A stretch of 64,000 nucleotides of DNA from Corynebacterium jeikeium (GCF_028609885.1 NZ_CP063195.1:2418001-2482000), one strand, 5' to 3'. Positions 7,299-16,391 are shown, numbered from the stretch's first letter. The notes: a model not told the origin generated them from the sequence alone. A program made the numbers and translations.

Positions 7299-10061
7299 CT
7301 AGTGCGCCGGCTCCGGCTCCAGCGCACGCCCTTCATCGTCGAGGCGCTGGATGGCGCCGGAGCGGAAGTCGCGCTCCAACTGCGAGCCTTCGACGTCGAA
7401 GGTCGGCAGTATGCGGTCCAGCCACTTGGGCATGTACCAGGTGGCCTTGCCAAGTAGCACCATCATGGCGGGGATGAAGGTCATGCGCACGAGGAAGGCG
7501 TCGAACAGCACGGCGGCGCCCAGCGCGAAGCCGAAGATCTGCACGAACGGCAGCGGCTGGAAGATGAAGCTGGCGAACACGCCAATCATGATCAGCGCCG
7601 CCACGGTCACGACCTTCGCACCCATGCCGAAGCCGAAGATCACGGAGTCTTCAACGGGCGTGTACTTGGAGGTCTTCGCGGCCTCGAAGGATTCGTGCTT
7701 GAAGCGTTCTCGCATGCGCGACACGATGAACATTTGGTAGTCCATCGCCAGTCCGAAGGTCACGCCGATGAGGAAGATCGGCATGAAGCTGATCAGCGGC
7801 CCCGGCGAGTTCCACAGCCCGGCCCAGCCTTCCTGCCAGACCAACACTGTCAGTCCGAAGGCACCGCCGACGGAGAGCAGGAATCCGAGTGCCGCCATGA
7901 TCGGCACGGTGATGCTGCGGAAGATCATCAGCAGCAGCACGAGCGCCAGCCCGACGACTAGCGCAAGGTATACCGGCATGGCGTTCGATAGTCGGTCGGT
8001 GACGTCCTGTTGGATGGGGATCAGGCCGGTGATGCCCATGTCCACGCCGGTTTCCTTCTCGATCACGTTTTGCTGCCCGCGCAGCGCGTGGATGAGCGTG
8101 GCGGTTCCCTCTTCGGTCGGCCCGCCTTCGGGCGTGATCAGCAGCTGCGCGGCAAGCCCGTCCTCGCTCTGACCGATGAGCTGCGCGTGCTTGACATGAA
8201 TGTTGCTGCCAAGGTTTTCCATCGTGTAAATAAATGACGCCTGCGCCGCGGCCTTGGCCTTGTCGCCAGCGCCCTGCGCATCTCCACCCTGAGCAGCCTG
8301 CGCGCCGTCAGCTGCCTGAGAGTCTCCCGCGCCCTGGGCGTCCGCCTGGCCCTCAGCGCCCTGCGCATTTCCGCCCTGGTCCGGCGCCGGCTGCTCGCCG
8401 TCGCGAGGTGTGTCCGCCTGGCCTTGAATATAGGTAGCAAGCGCCGGGGAGTCGGGGTTTGCGTTCTCTCCGTTGACGACCACCAGGAACGGAGCATTGC
8501 GGCCTGGGCCGAAGCCCGCCTCGATCATCTCGGCGGCCTTCCGCTGCGTGGAATCTACGTTCGACGTCTTGTCGTTCGGCAGCGAAAGCTGCAGGTTCAG
8601 AGCCGGGAGAGTCAGTGCGGCCAGCACCAACATCACCACTGCGATGGAGATTCCAGGGAAGCTGTAAACCAGCCTGATCCAGCGGCTCGCTAGGCCGTGC
8701 TTGCGCTGACGGTCGTCCACGCGCTGATGCTCCCCGCGCGCTACCGCGCGCGCAGCGCTCGCATCGCCGCCGGTTTCCGCACCAGCCCCAACGCCAGCTG
8801 CGCCGGCCTCATCCCTGCCAGCCCCGTCATCCCTGCCAACGCGGACCGCACGCCCGCGACCCGCCGGACCGCCCGTGAAATACCCGTGCGCCGCGCCCTC
8901 GCCCACGAGGGCGGAGGCGTACTGTGCGCCAAACGTGGCGTCCTTACGAAAGACCCGCGAGCCACACGCCCCCAGCAGCGCGGGCAAGAACGTCAGCGCC
9001 ACAGCCACCGCGACCATCACGCTGATCGCCGCGAAGTAACCCATGTACGACAGGAACGGGATGTTCGCCAGGCGCAGGCCGACCAGCGCGATCGTCACCG
9101 TCAGGCCCGCGAAAACCACCGCGGAACCCGCAGTTCCCGTGGCCAGGCCAATAGCATCGGGGCGCGACCGCCCCTGCCGCAGCTCATCGCGGTAGCGCGA
9201 CATGATGAACAGCGCGTAGTCGATGCCGACGGCCAGGCCGATCATCAGACCCAGCGTCGGCGTGATGGAGTTCAGCGGCAGCACCGCCGTCGCACCCACC
9301 GTCACCAGCGCGCCAATACCCACGCCCACGATCGCTGTGGCCAGCGGCAAACCAGCCGCCAGCAGCGAACCGAACGTGAACGCAAGGATGACCAGCGCAA
9401 CCACCACGCCGGCGATCTCCGAGATCGGCTCGACCTCAATCGGGTCGCCGAAGCCGGGGCCGCCGACCTCCACGTCCATGCCCGCGTCGCGTGAGATCTG
9501 GATCGCGTCGTACACCGCCTGCCGATCCTCGTCGGTGACATCGGCGGGCAGCGGCACGTCGTAGCTGAAGGTCATGGTGCCGTAGCGCCCGTCGGCGGAG
9601 TACATCCGCAGGTTCTCCGCGTCGGATTTCGCGGTGGCTTCGGGCATGCCTTGCTTCGTCATCTGATCGACGAGCATCTTGCCCAGCTTGTCGTTGAGCT
9701 CTACGGGGTTGCCGAACTGCATGCCCTCTTTGAAGTCGGGCACGTTATTTCTTAATGACGCCACCGTCTCATCCATTGCCGCCATCAGCTCTGGGTCTTC
9801 GAGTTTCTTCCCCTCGGGGGCTCCGAAGACGATGTTGACGTCGGTGGATTCGGCGGGGTTTTTGGTGCCTGGGAATTTCTCTTGGAGCATTTCCGTGGCA
9901 TGTGTGGAGGGCACATCTTTGATTTCGAAGATGTCGTTGAAACCCTTTTGGAACCCCAGCGCGGCGGCCGCAATGCCGACGAGCAGCAGCAGCCAGGCGG
10001 CGATCACCCGCTTCTTGTGCAGGTAGGACCATCGTCCGAGGTTAAACAGGATTTTCGCCAC
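7299..10061 (-). CDS. MMPL/RND-family membrane transporter
   Basis: About 920 residues with the MMPL plan: an N-terminal helix (VIAAWLLLLVGIAAAALGF), an extracytoplasmic domain, a first helix bundle (SEIAGVVVALVILAFTFGS, then VGIDYALFIMSRYRDEL), a second extracytoplasmic domain and a second bundle (LALVVGLALVLLLMIF; FGLAMDYQMFIVSRMRE). Relatives in mycolic-acid bacteria export lipids or drugs; substrate unknown. Start: a GTG at 10061 preceded by GGAAGG fits better than the in-frame ATG at 10253, whose N-terminal 64 residues are encoded by short tandem repeats. A Gln/Ala/Gly-rich insertion (about residues 545-607) lies in the second extracytoplasmic domain and another linker follows the first bundle. 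Confidence 0.85.
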   Translation of the reverse strand: MAKILFNLGRWSYLHKKRVIAAWLLLLVGIAAAALGFQKGFNDIFEIKDVPSTHATEMLQEKFPGTKNPAESTDVNIVFGAPEGKKLEDPELMAAMDETVASLRNNVPDFKEGMQFGNPVELNDKLGKMLVDQMTKQGMPEATAKSDAENLRMYSADGRYGTMTFSYDVPLPADVTDEDRQAVYDAIQISRDAGMDVEVGGPGFGDPIEVEPISEIAGVVVALVILAFTFGSLLAAGLPLATAIVGVGIGALVTVGATAVLPLNSITPTLGLMIGLAVGIDYALFIMSRYRDELRQGRSRPDAIGLATGTAGSAVVFAGLTVTIALVGLRLANIPFLSYMGYFAAISVMVAVAVALTFLPALLGACGSRVFRKDATFGAQYASALVGEGAAHGYFTGGPAGRGRAVRVGRDDGAGRDEAGAAGVGAGAETGGDASAARAVARGEHQRVDDRQRKHGLASRWIRLVYSFPGISIAVVMLVLAALTLPALNLQLSLPNDKTSNVDSTQRKAAEMIEAGFGPGRNAPFLVVVNGENANPDSPALATYIQGQADTPRDGEQPAPDQGGNAQGAEGQADAQGAGDSQAADGAQAAQGGDAQGAGDKAKAAAQASFIYTMENLGSNIHVKHAQLIGQSEDGLAAQLLITPEGGPTEEGTATLIHALRGQQNVIEKETGVDMGITGLIPIQQDVTDRLSNAMPVYLALVVGLALVLLLMIFRSITVPIMAALGFLLSVGGAFGLTVLVWQEGWAGLWNSPGPLISFMPIFLIGVTFGLAMDYQMFIVSRMRERFKHESFEAAKTSKYTPVEDSVIFGFGMGAKVVTVAALIMIGVFASFIFQPLPFVQIFGFALGAAVLFDAFLVRMTFIPAMMVLLGKATWYMPKWLDRILPTFDVEGSQLERDFRSGAIQRLDDEGRALEPEPAH

Positions 10062-10474
10062 TGGTTGACCTTCCGCCGGATTTTTGAGTGTGTGTAGGAC
10101 CTTATGCTTGCGTTCGCGCAGTCTTGCGTTTGTGCAGTCTTGCGTTCGCGCAGTCTTGCGTTTGTGTTCGTGGTTGCGCTCTGGCAACTCCTGCTGGGTG
10201 GGTGCTTCCCGAGAGATGCTTCCACGAGGCGCTTCCCGAGAGATGCTTTCCACAGCGCAGACAGTTCTCGAAATATATATCCTACAGTAGCCAAAAGCCC
10301 AGGTGGGTTGTGACAGGTGTGACGTGTGTTGCTAAAGCTTCCGGGCAGACCCTAGCTCCCCGGGTTGAATCTTGCCCCCCGGACAGGCCTTACCTTCCCG
10401 GGCACGCTTTCCGGGCAGACTCCAGGTCAACCACAGGCCAACTGCGGGCGACAGCGCGCCCAATCCCAGGGCAA
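10062..10474. other. Leader of the MMPL gene with short tandem repeats
   Basis: No gene seen. At 10105-10170 a 16-bp unit close to TCTTGCGTTCGCGCAG is repeated about four times. At 10204-10254 CTTCCCGAGAGATGCTT occurs twice. An AT-rich CGAAATATATATCCTACAG segment near 10268-10287 could be the promoter region of the MMPL gene (inference). Confidence 0.5.
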
Positions 10475-10585
10475 ATGTCCCAAATCTTCCACTTTCGGCG
10501 AGTAGCAGGTTTGCGGTAAATTTTTGCAACCTTCTGACCTGCAGAAACAGATAGTTGTAAAAACAGAGTGGAAGATTTGGGACAT
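10475..10585 (+). repeat. 111-bp palindromic element, copy A2
   Basis: 111 bp bounded by ATGTCCCAAATCTTCCACT and its reverse complement (19-bp arms). CTTCTGACCTG ends 67 bp from the left end. Type 1 arms, same as A4. Confidence 0.85.
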
Positions 10586-10896
10586 TCCTCGCCATGTCCA
10601 CAACCGCCCACCACACCTCCCGAGCATCCTTTTCGGAGCATTTCCGAAATACGGAGCGCAATTTCGCACCCTCACTCAGGTATCCCCCAGCTGCTTTCAG
10701 GCCGTCTACGGCTCTTACAGCGATGCGCTCCTTTTGTACCCCCTCAAAGAGGCGATTCAATCCCACCAAGAACGCGCTTCAGTTCCACTGAAAACACACT
10801 TCGACGGCACCGAAGGTGAATTCCCACCTGCTGCAGCCAGCTCTCAACCGCTGCAGGCAGCTCGCCATCCACCGCAGGCCCCCACCCAGATCCCCA
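10586..10896. other. Interval between elements A2 and A3
   Basis: Contains palindrome B1 (10644-10687) and a following segment, TTCAGGCCGTCTACGGC, similar to DNA after B2 and B3. On the minus strand the interval can be read as GGYLSEGAKLR, which has a similar reading at B2 but is out of frame at B3, so I do not call a gene. Confidence 0.4.
10644..10687. repeat. 44-bp palindromic element, copy B1
   Basis: Imperfect palindrome around AATT (GGAGCGCAATTTCGCACCCT and flanks), ending CAGGTATCCCC. Homologous to 16212-16255 and 20995-21038. Each copy follows a 111-bp element by 45-58 bp. Confidence 0.7.
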
Positions 10897-11007
10897 ATGT
10901 CCCAAATCTTCGAGTTATTGAAAGTAGTACATCTGAAGCCAAAACTTGCGAACCTCTGACCTGCACAAACAGAATAGTTATATTCTAATACGTGGAATTT
11001 GGGACAT
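10897..11007 (+). repeat. 111-bp palindromic element, copy A3
   Basis: 111 bp bounded by ATGTCCCAAAT / ATTTGGGACAT, with left inner arm CTTCGAGTTATTGAAA and right inner arm AATACGTGGA (type 2, like A5 and A6). CTCTGACCTG ends at position 67. Confidence 0.85.
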
Positions 11008-11209
11008 CCCCGCCTCGGCGGCCCTCATTCCCAGCTCTACACGCCCGGCCGACCACCACGCTCACGCGAAACTGAAGCCCCGCGGATGCACTCCCAGCTC
11101 CCGCGGACCCGGTCGCCCACCCCGCGCGCCAGAATCCGAGCCCCGTGCACGCAAAAACCGCGCCCCCTCTCCGGTCTTCACCCGGAAACAGTGCGCGGTA
11201 AAAAAATTT

Positions 11210-11299
11210 TGGCGGTGGCGGAGGGATTTGAACCCTCGGTTGCTTTTACACAACACTCGCTTTCGAGGCGAGTACCTTCGGCCGCTCGGACACGCCACC
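11210..11299 (-). tRNA. tRNA-Ser (anticodon CGA)
   Basis: On the minus strand: acceptor GGTGGCG / CGCCACC, anticodon stem ACTCGC/GCGAGT around loop CTCGAAA (anticodon CGA), long variable arm, T arm GAGGGTTCAAATCCCTC, encoded CCA. It decodes UCG. Confidence 0.95.
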
Positions 11300-11339
11300 A
11301 TAGTCAGCGATTGCAGACTCGTACTAGCGTAACACCCCC

Positions 11340-11490
11340 ACTTTTTCGCACCAAAACCCCACCCTGCGCATGCGAGAACCCTCGCACACACACCCCCGCA
11401 CACATCCCCCGCACGCGCATCCATACACGCCCCGCACACGTCCCACGCACGCACATCCGCACGCATATCCCCGCACGCCCCGCACACGCG
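11340..11490. repeat. C/A-rich low-complexity tract
   Basis: Repeats of CGCACAC / CCCCGCACAC type units for about 150 bases, between tRNA-Ser and the terminator of the small gene at 11569. No coding signal is convincing on either strand. Confidence 0.6.
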
Positions 11491-11491
11491 A

Positions 11492-11530
11492 AAGCCCGCC
11501 GCGAACCTCAACCAGTTCGCAGCGGGCTTG
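11492..11530 (-). terminator. Hairpin terminator of the 11569 gene
   Basis: AAGCCCGCCGCGAAC ... GTTCGCAGCGGGCTT, a near-perfect 15-bp stem located 38 bases past the stop of the small minus-strand gene. The tail on the minus strand is TTTCGC, so termination strength is uncertain. Confidence 0.7.
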
Positions 11531-11568
11531 CAATTCAGCGCATCAGCGCGCCGGAAGTCTCAGAGGAC

Positions 11569-11727
11569 TTAGTTGTCGCCGAAGACCTTGTCCATGCCCT
11601 TGTTCAGGCCGTCCTTAGCCTTGTCAGCCTTGTCGCCATCCAGCTTGCTGTCGATGGCCTTCTCGGCGCCGTCCTGAATCTTGTCGCGGTGCTCGCCTGC
11701 CATGTCCTTTGCCTTGTTCAGGTCCAT
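11569..11727 (-). CDS. Small MT0933-like (antitoxin-like) protein
   Basis: A 52-residue, highly charged protein starting MDLNKAKDMAGEHRDKIQDG and ending MDKVFGDN, built of repeated KA(K/D)D motifs. It resembles the MT0933/Rv0909-type family that Pfam names antitoxin-like. No toxin partner is visible next to it, so a toxin-antitoxin role is not supported here; a stress-response or nucleoid-associated role is equally possible. An AAGGAGATATCA ribosome-binding site precedes the ATG at 11727. It has its own terminator and is monocistronic. Confidence 0.75.
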   Translation of the reverse strand: MDLNKAKDMAGEHRDKIQDGAEKAIDSKLDGDKADKAKDGLNKGMDKVFGDN

Positions 11728-12174
11728 TGATATCTCCTTGCTGTCTCTGTCGTCTCTGTTGCTTCTATTGCAGCTAACTTTGCTCTAACTTGTGCGCCCC
11801 AGCCGCAGCATTCGCACGACCAGGACGCTCGTTTCCCAACGTAGGTTTGTTCTGGCATCCTCGCCACCGCCGAACCGCCTCCCCAGCATTCAAGCCCCGA
11901 ATCCGATCGTAAAAGCACTGTTCAGAAGCACTCATTACTTTTCCATAACACTTATTGACGCCCCCTCATCCTCCGCGTCCTCACTCCTTGTTTGGGCCTC
12001 GCAACCTGATCCGCCGACAATGCTCGGAGGCCCCAGCAGCGCAGCATTCCAGCTTTCGAGCACCACCGGCCGGCGAAGGCGTGAGCGCGCGAGCGGGCGG
12101 GACGGCTAGCGCAGGCGCAAATGGGCTCACGCTCGCGCCCGCCTAGCACAAACGCGCGCGAGCGGGCGGGGCGG
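11728..12174. other. Intergenic stretch with TGACGCC word and duplicated tadA tail
   Basis: 447 bases without a gene. It contains the word copy at 11952 and, at 12085-12114, a near-copy of the last 30 bases of tadA plus its stop (12148-12182 region: CGCGAGCGGGCGGG then CGGCTAGCGCAG), about 64 bases apart. Confidence 0.5.
11950..11966 (+). repeat. TGACGCC word, intergenic copy
   Basis: CACTTATTGACGCCCCC; close match to the consensus of the window-wide word. Confidence 0.6.
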
Positions 12175-12756
12175 CTAGCGCAGACGTGCGAAGAACTGCC
12201 GCAGCAGTTCTTCGCACTCCCCGGCCAGCACACCCCCGCGGACTTCCACCCAGTGCAGTGGAGACTCCCGTGGCACGTCCCAGACACTGCCGCACGCTCC
12301 GGTGCGGGGCTCGTAGGCTCCGAAAATGATGCTGCCAATTCGCGCTCCGACCAGCGCTCCCGCGCACATGGCGCAAGGTTCCAGAGTGACCACCAACGTG
12401 CAGTCTTCCAGCCGCCAGGCATCCCCGAGTTCCTGCACGGCTTCCCGGATGGCGAGGATCTCCGCGTGCGCGGTGGGGTCATTGTCAGCTTCGCGCCGGT
12501 TCACACCCCGCCCGAGTTCCCGCCCGTCCGGGCCGAGAATCACCGCTCCGACGGGAACGTCCCCGGCGGGAGTCTCCGCGGCGACATCCAAGGCTCGGCG
12601 CATCAGCGCTTCCGCCCGCGCATCCCCGGCGACCTGCGGCAGCCCGCTGCCCACGGACGCCTCAACCTCACCGCGCGCCTCAACCTCACCGGACACCTCA
12701 GCCCTGTCGCACGCCTCAGCCTCGCCACGCGCACCCGGCGCGCCCTCCACCCCCAC
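12175..12756 (-). CDS. tadA: tRNA-specific adenosine deaminase
   Basis: Cytidine-deaminase fold with zinc/catalytic motifs TAHAEI (HAE) and LEPCAMCAGAL (PCxxC). TadA makes inosine-34 in tRNA-Arg(ACG), and two tRNA-Arg(ACG) genes occur at 21178 and 21862. 193 residues if the GTG at 12756 is used; the first 50 residues are an atypical Glu/Gly/Ala-rich extension, so a later start near MRRALDVAAE is possible. Only 3 bases separate this start from the stop of the upstream gene, indicating translational coupling. Confidence 0.92.
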   Translation of the reverse strand: MGVEGAPGARGEAEACDRAEVSGEVEARGEVEASVGSGLPQVAGDARAEALMRRALDVAAETPAGDVPVGAVILGPDGRELGRGVNRREADNDPTAHAEILAIREAVQELGDAWRLEDCTLVVTLEPCAMCAGALVGARIGSIIFGAYEPRTGACGSVWDVPRESPLHWVEVRGGVLAGECEELLRQFFARLR

Positions 12757-12759
12757 CGG

Positions 12760-13308
12760 CTAGAACTCCAGCTCCACGCCCACCAGGTCCGCCAGCTCGT
12801 CGGCGAATCCCAGCTCGTCCGCCACACGCAGAACCTGCTCCGCCCCGTACAGGTCATCGTCGTAGAAGATGATGGACATTATCTGCTCGCTGGCGCCTAG
12901 ATCCTCCAGCAGGTCGAAGTCGCCCTCGGGCCACGGATCGTCGGAGGCATCGGCCTCCTCTTCCGAAGGCGCATCAATGTCCAAAGTGTCCAGTACCTCG
13001 CTGGCGATGTCGTAGTCCAACGCGGCGGTGGCGTCACTAAGTAAGATCCGCACGCCGCTCGGCACCGGGCGGAGCACAACGGACCAGTCGTCCTCGACGC
13101 ACAGCAGCCCCACCACTGGGCCTTCCGCGCGCGAGGCCCGCAACTCCGCGATGAGGTCGGGCAGGCTTTCCGTCGCGCGGGTGGGGAGTTCGCGCAGGTG
13201 CCACTGGCCGTCGGCGCGGATGGCGGACACGGCGAAGGTCAGGTCGCCGCCGTCGCTGGCGCCAGCGCCATTGCTGCCGCCCCCGTTATCGAAGCTGTCG
13301 GTGCTCAT
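12760..13308 (-). CDS. tRNA adenosine deaminase-associated protein
   Basis: 182 residues, the conserved actinobacterial partner encoded directly before tadA. The N-terminal 20 residues are Gly/Ser/Asn-rich; the body is an acidic alpha/beta domain (LTFAVSAIRADGQWHLRELP; VGLLCVEDDWSVVLRPVPSG), followed by a very acidic stretch (SEEEADASDDPWPEGDFDLL). Biochemical role is unknown. ATG 13308 with GGAAGG is preferred to an upstream TTG. It is divergent from tyrA with 40 bases between the starts. Confidence 0.85.
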   Translation of the reverse strand: MSTDSFDNGGGSNGAGASDGGDLTFAVSAIRADGQWHLRELPTRATESLPDLIAELRASRAEGPVVGLLCVEDDWSVVLRPVPSGVRILLSDATAALDYDIASEVLDTLDIDAPSEEEADASDDPWPEGDFDLLEDLGASEQIMSIIFYDDDLYGAEQVLRVADELGFADELADLVGVELEF

Positions 13309-13348
13309 GCCTTCCAACGCTAGTCGGCTTTGTGGAACACTGGGTAGC

Positions 13349-14485
13349 GTGAGCTACGAAATTTCTTCCGACTACCGCCTGAGCACCCTCCCCGAGGACC
13401 GCCGTCCCCTGTGCATCCTGGGTCTGGGGCTGATCGGCGGCTCGCTGATGCGCGATGCGCAAGCCGCCGGCTGGCCCGTGTTCGGCTGGAATCGGTCGGA
13501 GAAAACCGTCACCCGCGCGCGCCGCGATGGCTACGACGTTTCGGCCGACCTCGAGGCAACGCTCCGCCGCGCCGAGGAGGCCGATGCGCTTTTGGTCCTT
13601 GGCGTGCCAATGCCCGCGCTATCTTTTCTTCTTGACGCCATATCTCAGCACGCCCCGACCTGCGGCTTTACGGACGTGACCAGCGTGAAGCAGGAGGTGC
13701 ACGACCTCGTGGAGGCGAAGGGCATGTCCGATCGCTTCGTGGGTGGGCATCCGATGGCGGGCACCGCGAACTCGGGATGGCAGGCGACAATGCACGGGCT
13801 GTTCCGGGGTGCCGTCTGGGTCGTGACGTATGACAACGCTCGGGAGCTCGCGGGGGCTAGCGGCGCGGGCGCGGCCGCAAGCACGGGTTCCAGCGCGGCA
13901 GGCGGCGGCGCGACTTCGGGCGCGGCGGGCGCGGCTCCCGGCGCCGACGCCGACGCGATCAGCAAGCGCTGGCTGGATACGTGGGTGCGCGTGGTCGGGC
14001 TGGCCGAGGAAGTCGGTGCGTCGGTAATCCCCGCCATCGCGCGCCGGCATGACAGCGCCGTGGGGCGTGTCAGCCACCTGCCACACATCCTCGCCGAGGC
14101 ACTGGCAGTTGCCGGCGATAGTGGAGGGCCGCTGGCACTGAGCCTGGCGGCGTCCAGTTTCCGCGACGGCACGCGCGTGGCTGGCACGGATCCGGATCTG
14201 GTGCGCGCCATGGTGGAGAACAACCGTCCTGCCGTGCTGGAGGCCTTGGACCAGACCATCGAACTGCTGCAGGGCGCGCGGGAGGATATCGCCCACCCGG
14301 ATCGCTCCCTGAAGACCCTTGCCGAGGATGGCCACGCCGCGCGCGGGCGTTTCGAGGCCCGCGCCGGCCGCAACAAGGGCGATGCTTCCAACCGGCCGAT
14401 TATCCGCGTGCGGCCGGGGGCGCCGGGCTGGCTGGATCAGCTCCGCTCGGCGGAGTCCATGGGCGCGCAGATCGGCATTTTCTAG
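13349..14485 (+). CDS. tyrA: Prephenate dehydrogenase
   Basis: 378 residues. The Rossmann motif LGLGLIGGSLMRDAQ is at residues 27-42, followed by FTDVTSVKQEVHDLV and VGGHPMAGTANSGW, which are conserved prephenate/arogenate dehydrogenase segments. It converts prephenate to 4-hydroxyphenylpyruvate (or arogenate to tyrosine); Pat, the aromatic aminotransferase, is encoded 8 kb downstream. A Gly/Ala/Ser insertion (about residues 163-203) interrupts the domain. The GTG at 13349 begins VSYEISSDYRL; the upstream extension is the complement of the neighbouring gene. The stop overlaps the stop of the next gene tail-to-tail (CTAG). Confidence 0.9.
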   Translation: MSYEISSDYRLSTLPEDRRPLCILGLGLIGGSLMRDAQAAGWPVFGWNRSEKTVTRARRDGYDVSADLEATLRRAEEADALLVLGVPMPALSFLLDAISQHAPTCGFTDVTSVKQEVHDLVEAKGMSDRFVGGHPMAGTANSGWQATMHGLFRGAVWVVTYDNARELAGASGAGAAASTGSSAAGGGATSGAAGAAPGADADAISKRWLDTWVRVVGLAEEVGASVIPAIARRHDSAVGRVSHLPHILAEALAVAGDSGGPLALSLAASSFRDGTRVAGTDPDLVRAMVENNRPAVLEALDQTIELLQGAREDIAHPDRSLKTLAEDGHAARGRFEARAGRNKGDASNRPIIRVRPGAPGWLDQLRSAESMGAQIGIF

Positions 14486-15642
14486 CAGTCGTCCTTCGTT
14501 TTGGCCGGCGTGGCGCCTTCCAGCACGTCGGGCAGCTTCTTAGCCAGGGCATCCACACCCTTCCACGCAGTCGGTTCAAACCCATCGTTGGGAATCGCCA
14601 TAATTGCCACGGGCGTCATTTCCCCGTTCGGGCCAGGCACCAACCCCAGCTGCCGGTAGATGAACCGCCCGTCCGGCTCCGGCCCCCAGCCGCCCTTAAA
14701 CTGCGCGCCGTTGATCTTCGCCAGTCCGTACTTGTGCTCCGGGATGATGTGCTCCATGCGCGTCAGCACCTTGTCGGAGCCATTCATGCACCGGAACCCG
14801 TTCATGAACTTCACCTGGTCCGTCAGCTTCCACTTAATCGCGCCGAACCCGATGTAGACCCCATCTTCAAACTGCTTCGCCGCGTTCGTCGGATCGCCTA
14901 CGCGGTGCATGTAATCGCGCACTTTGTAGGCGGCGGTACGGTCCGAGCCGTCGCCGACATACATCCAGAGCCGAAACGCGGCGTCATTATCCGAATAGTG
15001 GATCGCCGCATCCATGTCGGCTTCCATGGCGGCGCGAGGGGCGGGCTGGCCGTGAGCTTCCGCGTGGCGCAGCTTCTCCTCGACCGCGCCTGCGATCGGC
15101 ACCTTGATCGTCGACCAGGCGCCTTCCTCATTGAGCTTGCCCGCGTGCAGCGGGCCTCCCTGCCCGAGGATTGCCACTCCGACCTGCACGTTGTTCTGCT
15201 TTGAGACTTCCGCCGCCAGCTTGTCCAGTTTCGCCTGCTGTTCCTCGTCGGTCGGCTGGGTGGCATTCGCGCCGTCGGTGCCGTCGTTGTTGGCGGCGGC
15301 GGTGTTCGTGGCGGGTGCGTGTTCTTCGCCATTCTTATCGACGCCCCCTTCCCCGCCGTTTAGCCCCATCACCAGACCGACCGTGATGGCGAGGACGGCG
15401 GCTCCCACTGCGAGGCCCGCGACAAGTCCGCCGCGGGCACCACGGGTGGCGGCACCTTCGCTCCGTGGCTTCCCTTCGGGCTTGTCGTACTGACCGGCGG
15501 GCAAGTCGAACTTCCCGGCAGCTTGCGCCCCGGCGGTAACTCCCTGCTGCGCGCCTGCCTGCGATTCCGGCTCGCCCGTGTACATCCCACGCCAGCCCTG
15601 AGAGCGGCGTGAGGCACCTTCGGGGCGCTCATTGCTCGCCAT
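14482..15642 (-). CDS. Membrane-anchored serine hydrolase (class A beta-lactamase-like fold)
   Basis: 386 residues. A cytoplasmic Gly/Gln/Lys-rich N-terminus (1-60) precedes one membrane helix (GLVAGLAVGAAVLAITVGLVM), a Asn/Thr/Ala linker, then an extracytoplasmic domain. Visible penicillin-recognising motifs are SxxK in GAWSTIKVPIAGA and SDN in HYSDNDAAFRLW, with FKGGWGP in the KTG position. This suggests a serine beta-lactamase/peptidase-like enzyme acting in the cell wall. It lacks the Glu166-type omega loop as far as I can see, so hydrolysis of beta-lactams is not claimed. AAGGAGGG lies before ATG 15642. The linker segment GGVDKNGEEH is encoded by a copy of the TGACGCC word. Confidence 0.75.
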   Translation of the reverse strand: MASNERPEGASRRSQGWRGMYTGEPESQAGAQQGVTAGAQAAGKFDLPAGQYDKPEGKPRSEGAATRGARGGLVAGLAVGAAVLAITVGLVMGLNGGEGGVDKNGEEHAPATNTAAANNDGTDGANATQPTDEEQQAKLDKLAAEVSKQNNVQVGVAILGQGGPLHAGKLNEEGAWSTIKVPIAGAVEEKLRHAEAHGQPAPRAAMEADMDAAIHYSDNDAAFRLWMYVGDGSDRTAAYKVRDYMHRVGDPTNAAKQFEDGVYIGFGAIKWKLTDQVKFMNGFRCMNGSDKVLTRMEHIIPEHKYGLAKINGAQFKGGWGPEPDGRFIYRQLGLVPGPNGEMTPVAIMAIPNDGFEPTAWKGVDALAKKLPDVLEGATPAKTKDDC

Positions 15643-16054
15643 TTTCCCTCCTTGACCAGCTGTTTCCTTGAGCTCTTCCGTCTCGGCGGCATTTTCCGCC
15701 GCTTGACGATTCCGCCGCGCAGCAGTTCCGCCAAACAGCAGCTCAGGCGCACGGCACTTCCGCCACGCAGCAGCTCCGCCGCGCAGCGTGGCGACTGTGC
15801 GACAAATCACCGCCGAGAGCGATCGCGTTCAGTCTAGCCAGGAATCCCCAGGCTCGCGCCCCGCACACTCCCATTACTGAGACTCTTAATCCCCTCCGGC
15901 AATACTCTTAACCTCCAGCGACGACACGCTTGCTTCTCCAGTGGCAAAACTCGCCATAGACCTCCCCAGCTTCGCCCCAAGGCCGCCCACACCCTGTCAT
16001 TTGAGCCCGCATGGGCCTCCTTCAGCCCCGGCGGGAGCACTTGCGAAGGCCCGG
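15643..16054. other. Intergenic stretch with CCGCCGCGCAGCAG repeats
   Basis: 412 bases without a gene. Between about 15695 and 15790 the unit TTCCGCC(G/A)CGCAGCAG recurs four times with variation. The rest shows no feature I can name. Confidence 0.45.
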
Positions 16055-16165
16055 ATGTCCCAAATCTTCCACTTTCGACGAAAAGCAAACTTGCAGCAAA
16101 ATTTCGCAAGCCTCTGACCTGCGCAAACAGATAGTTATAAAAACAGAGTGGAAGATTTGGGACAT
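16055..16165 (+). repeat. 111-bp palindromic element, copy A4
   Basis: 111 bp; ATGTCCCAAATCTTCCACT and its complement at the ends (type 1), CTCTGACCTG ending at position 67. Nearly identical to A2. Confidence 0.85.
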
Positions 16166-16211
16166 CCCCCCTTCGCGCCAGGCCACCGCAAGACCTGATT
16201 TTGGGCAATTC

Positions 16212-16255
16212 CCGAATAAGGGGCGCAATTTCGCACCCTTACTCAGGTATCCCCT
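16212..16255. repeat. 44-bp palindromic element, copy B2
   Basis: Palindrome AAGGGGCGCAATTTCGCACC with outer arms GAATAAGG / CCTTACTC, then CAGGTATCCCC. It lies 46 bp after A4. Confidence 0.7.
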
Positions 16256-16391
16256 GCCCTCGTTTCGGCCGTCGATGGCGCTTACAGAGCTTCGGCCTGA
16301 AACCGTCCCCACCGCATCTGCCTGCAGACCTGCCACCGACGCGCCCACGGACTTGCTACAGGCGCACTGCAGCCACAGCCTCGGGGGAGAA

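Noticed and set aside
10332..10769. Minus-strand frames across A2-B1 and A4-B2 with similar translation (GYLS(K/E)GAKLR)
   Set aside because: The third copy (B3) is frameshifted, and the frames run through the palindromic elements; similarity is explained by the DNA repeat.
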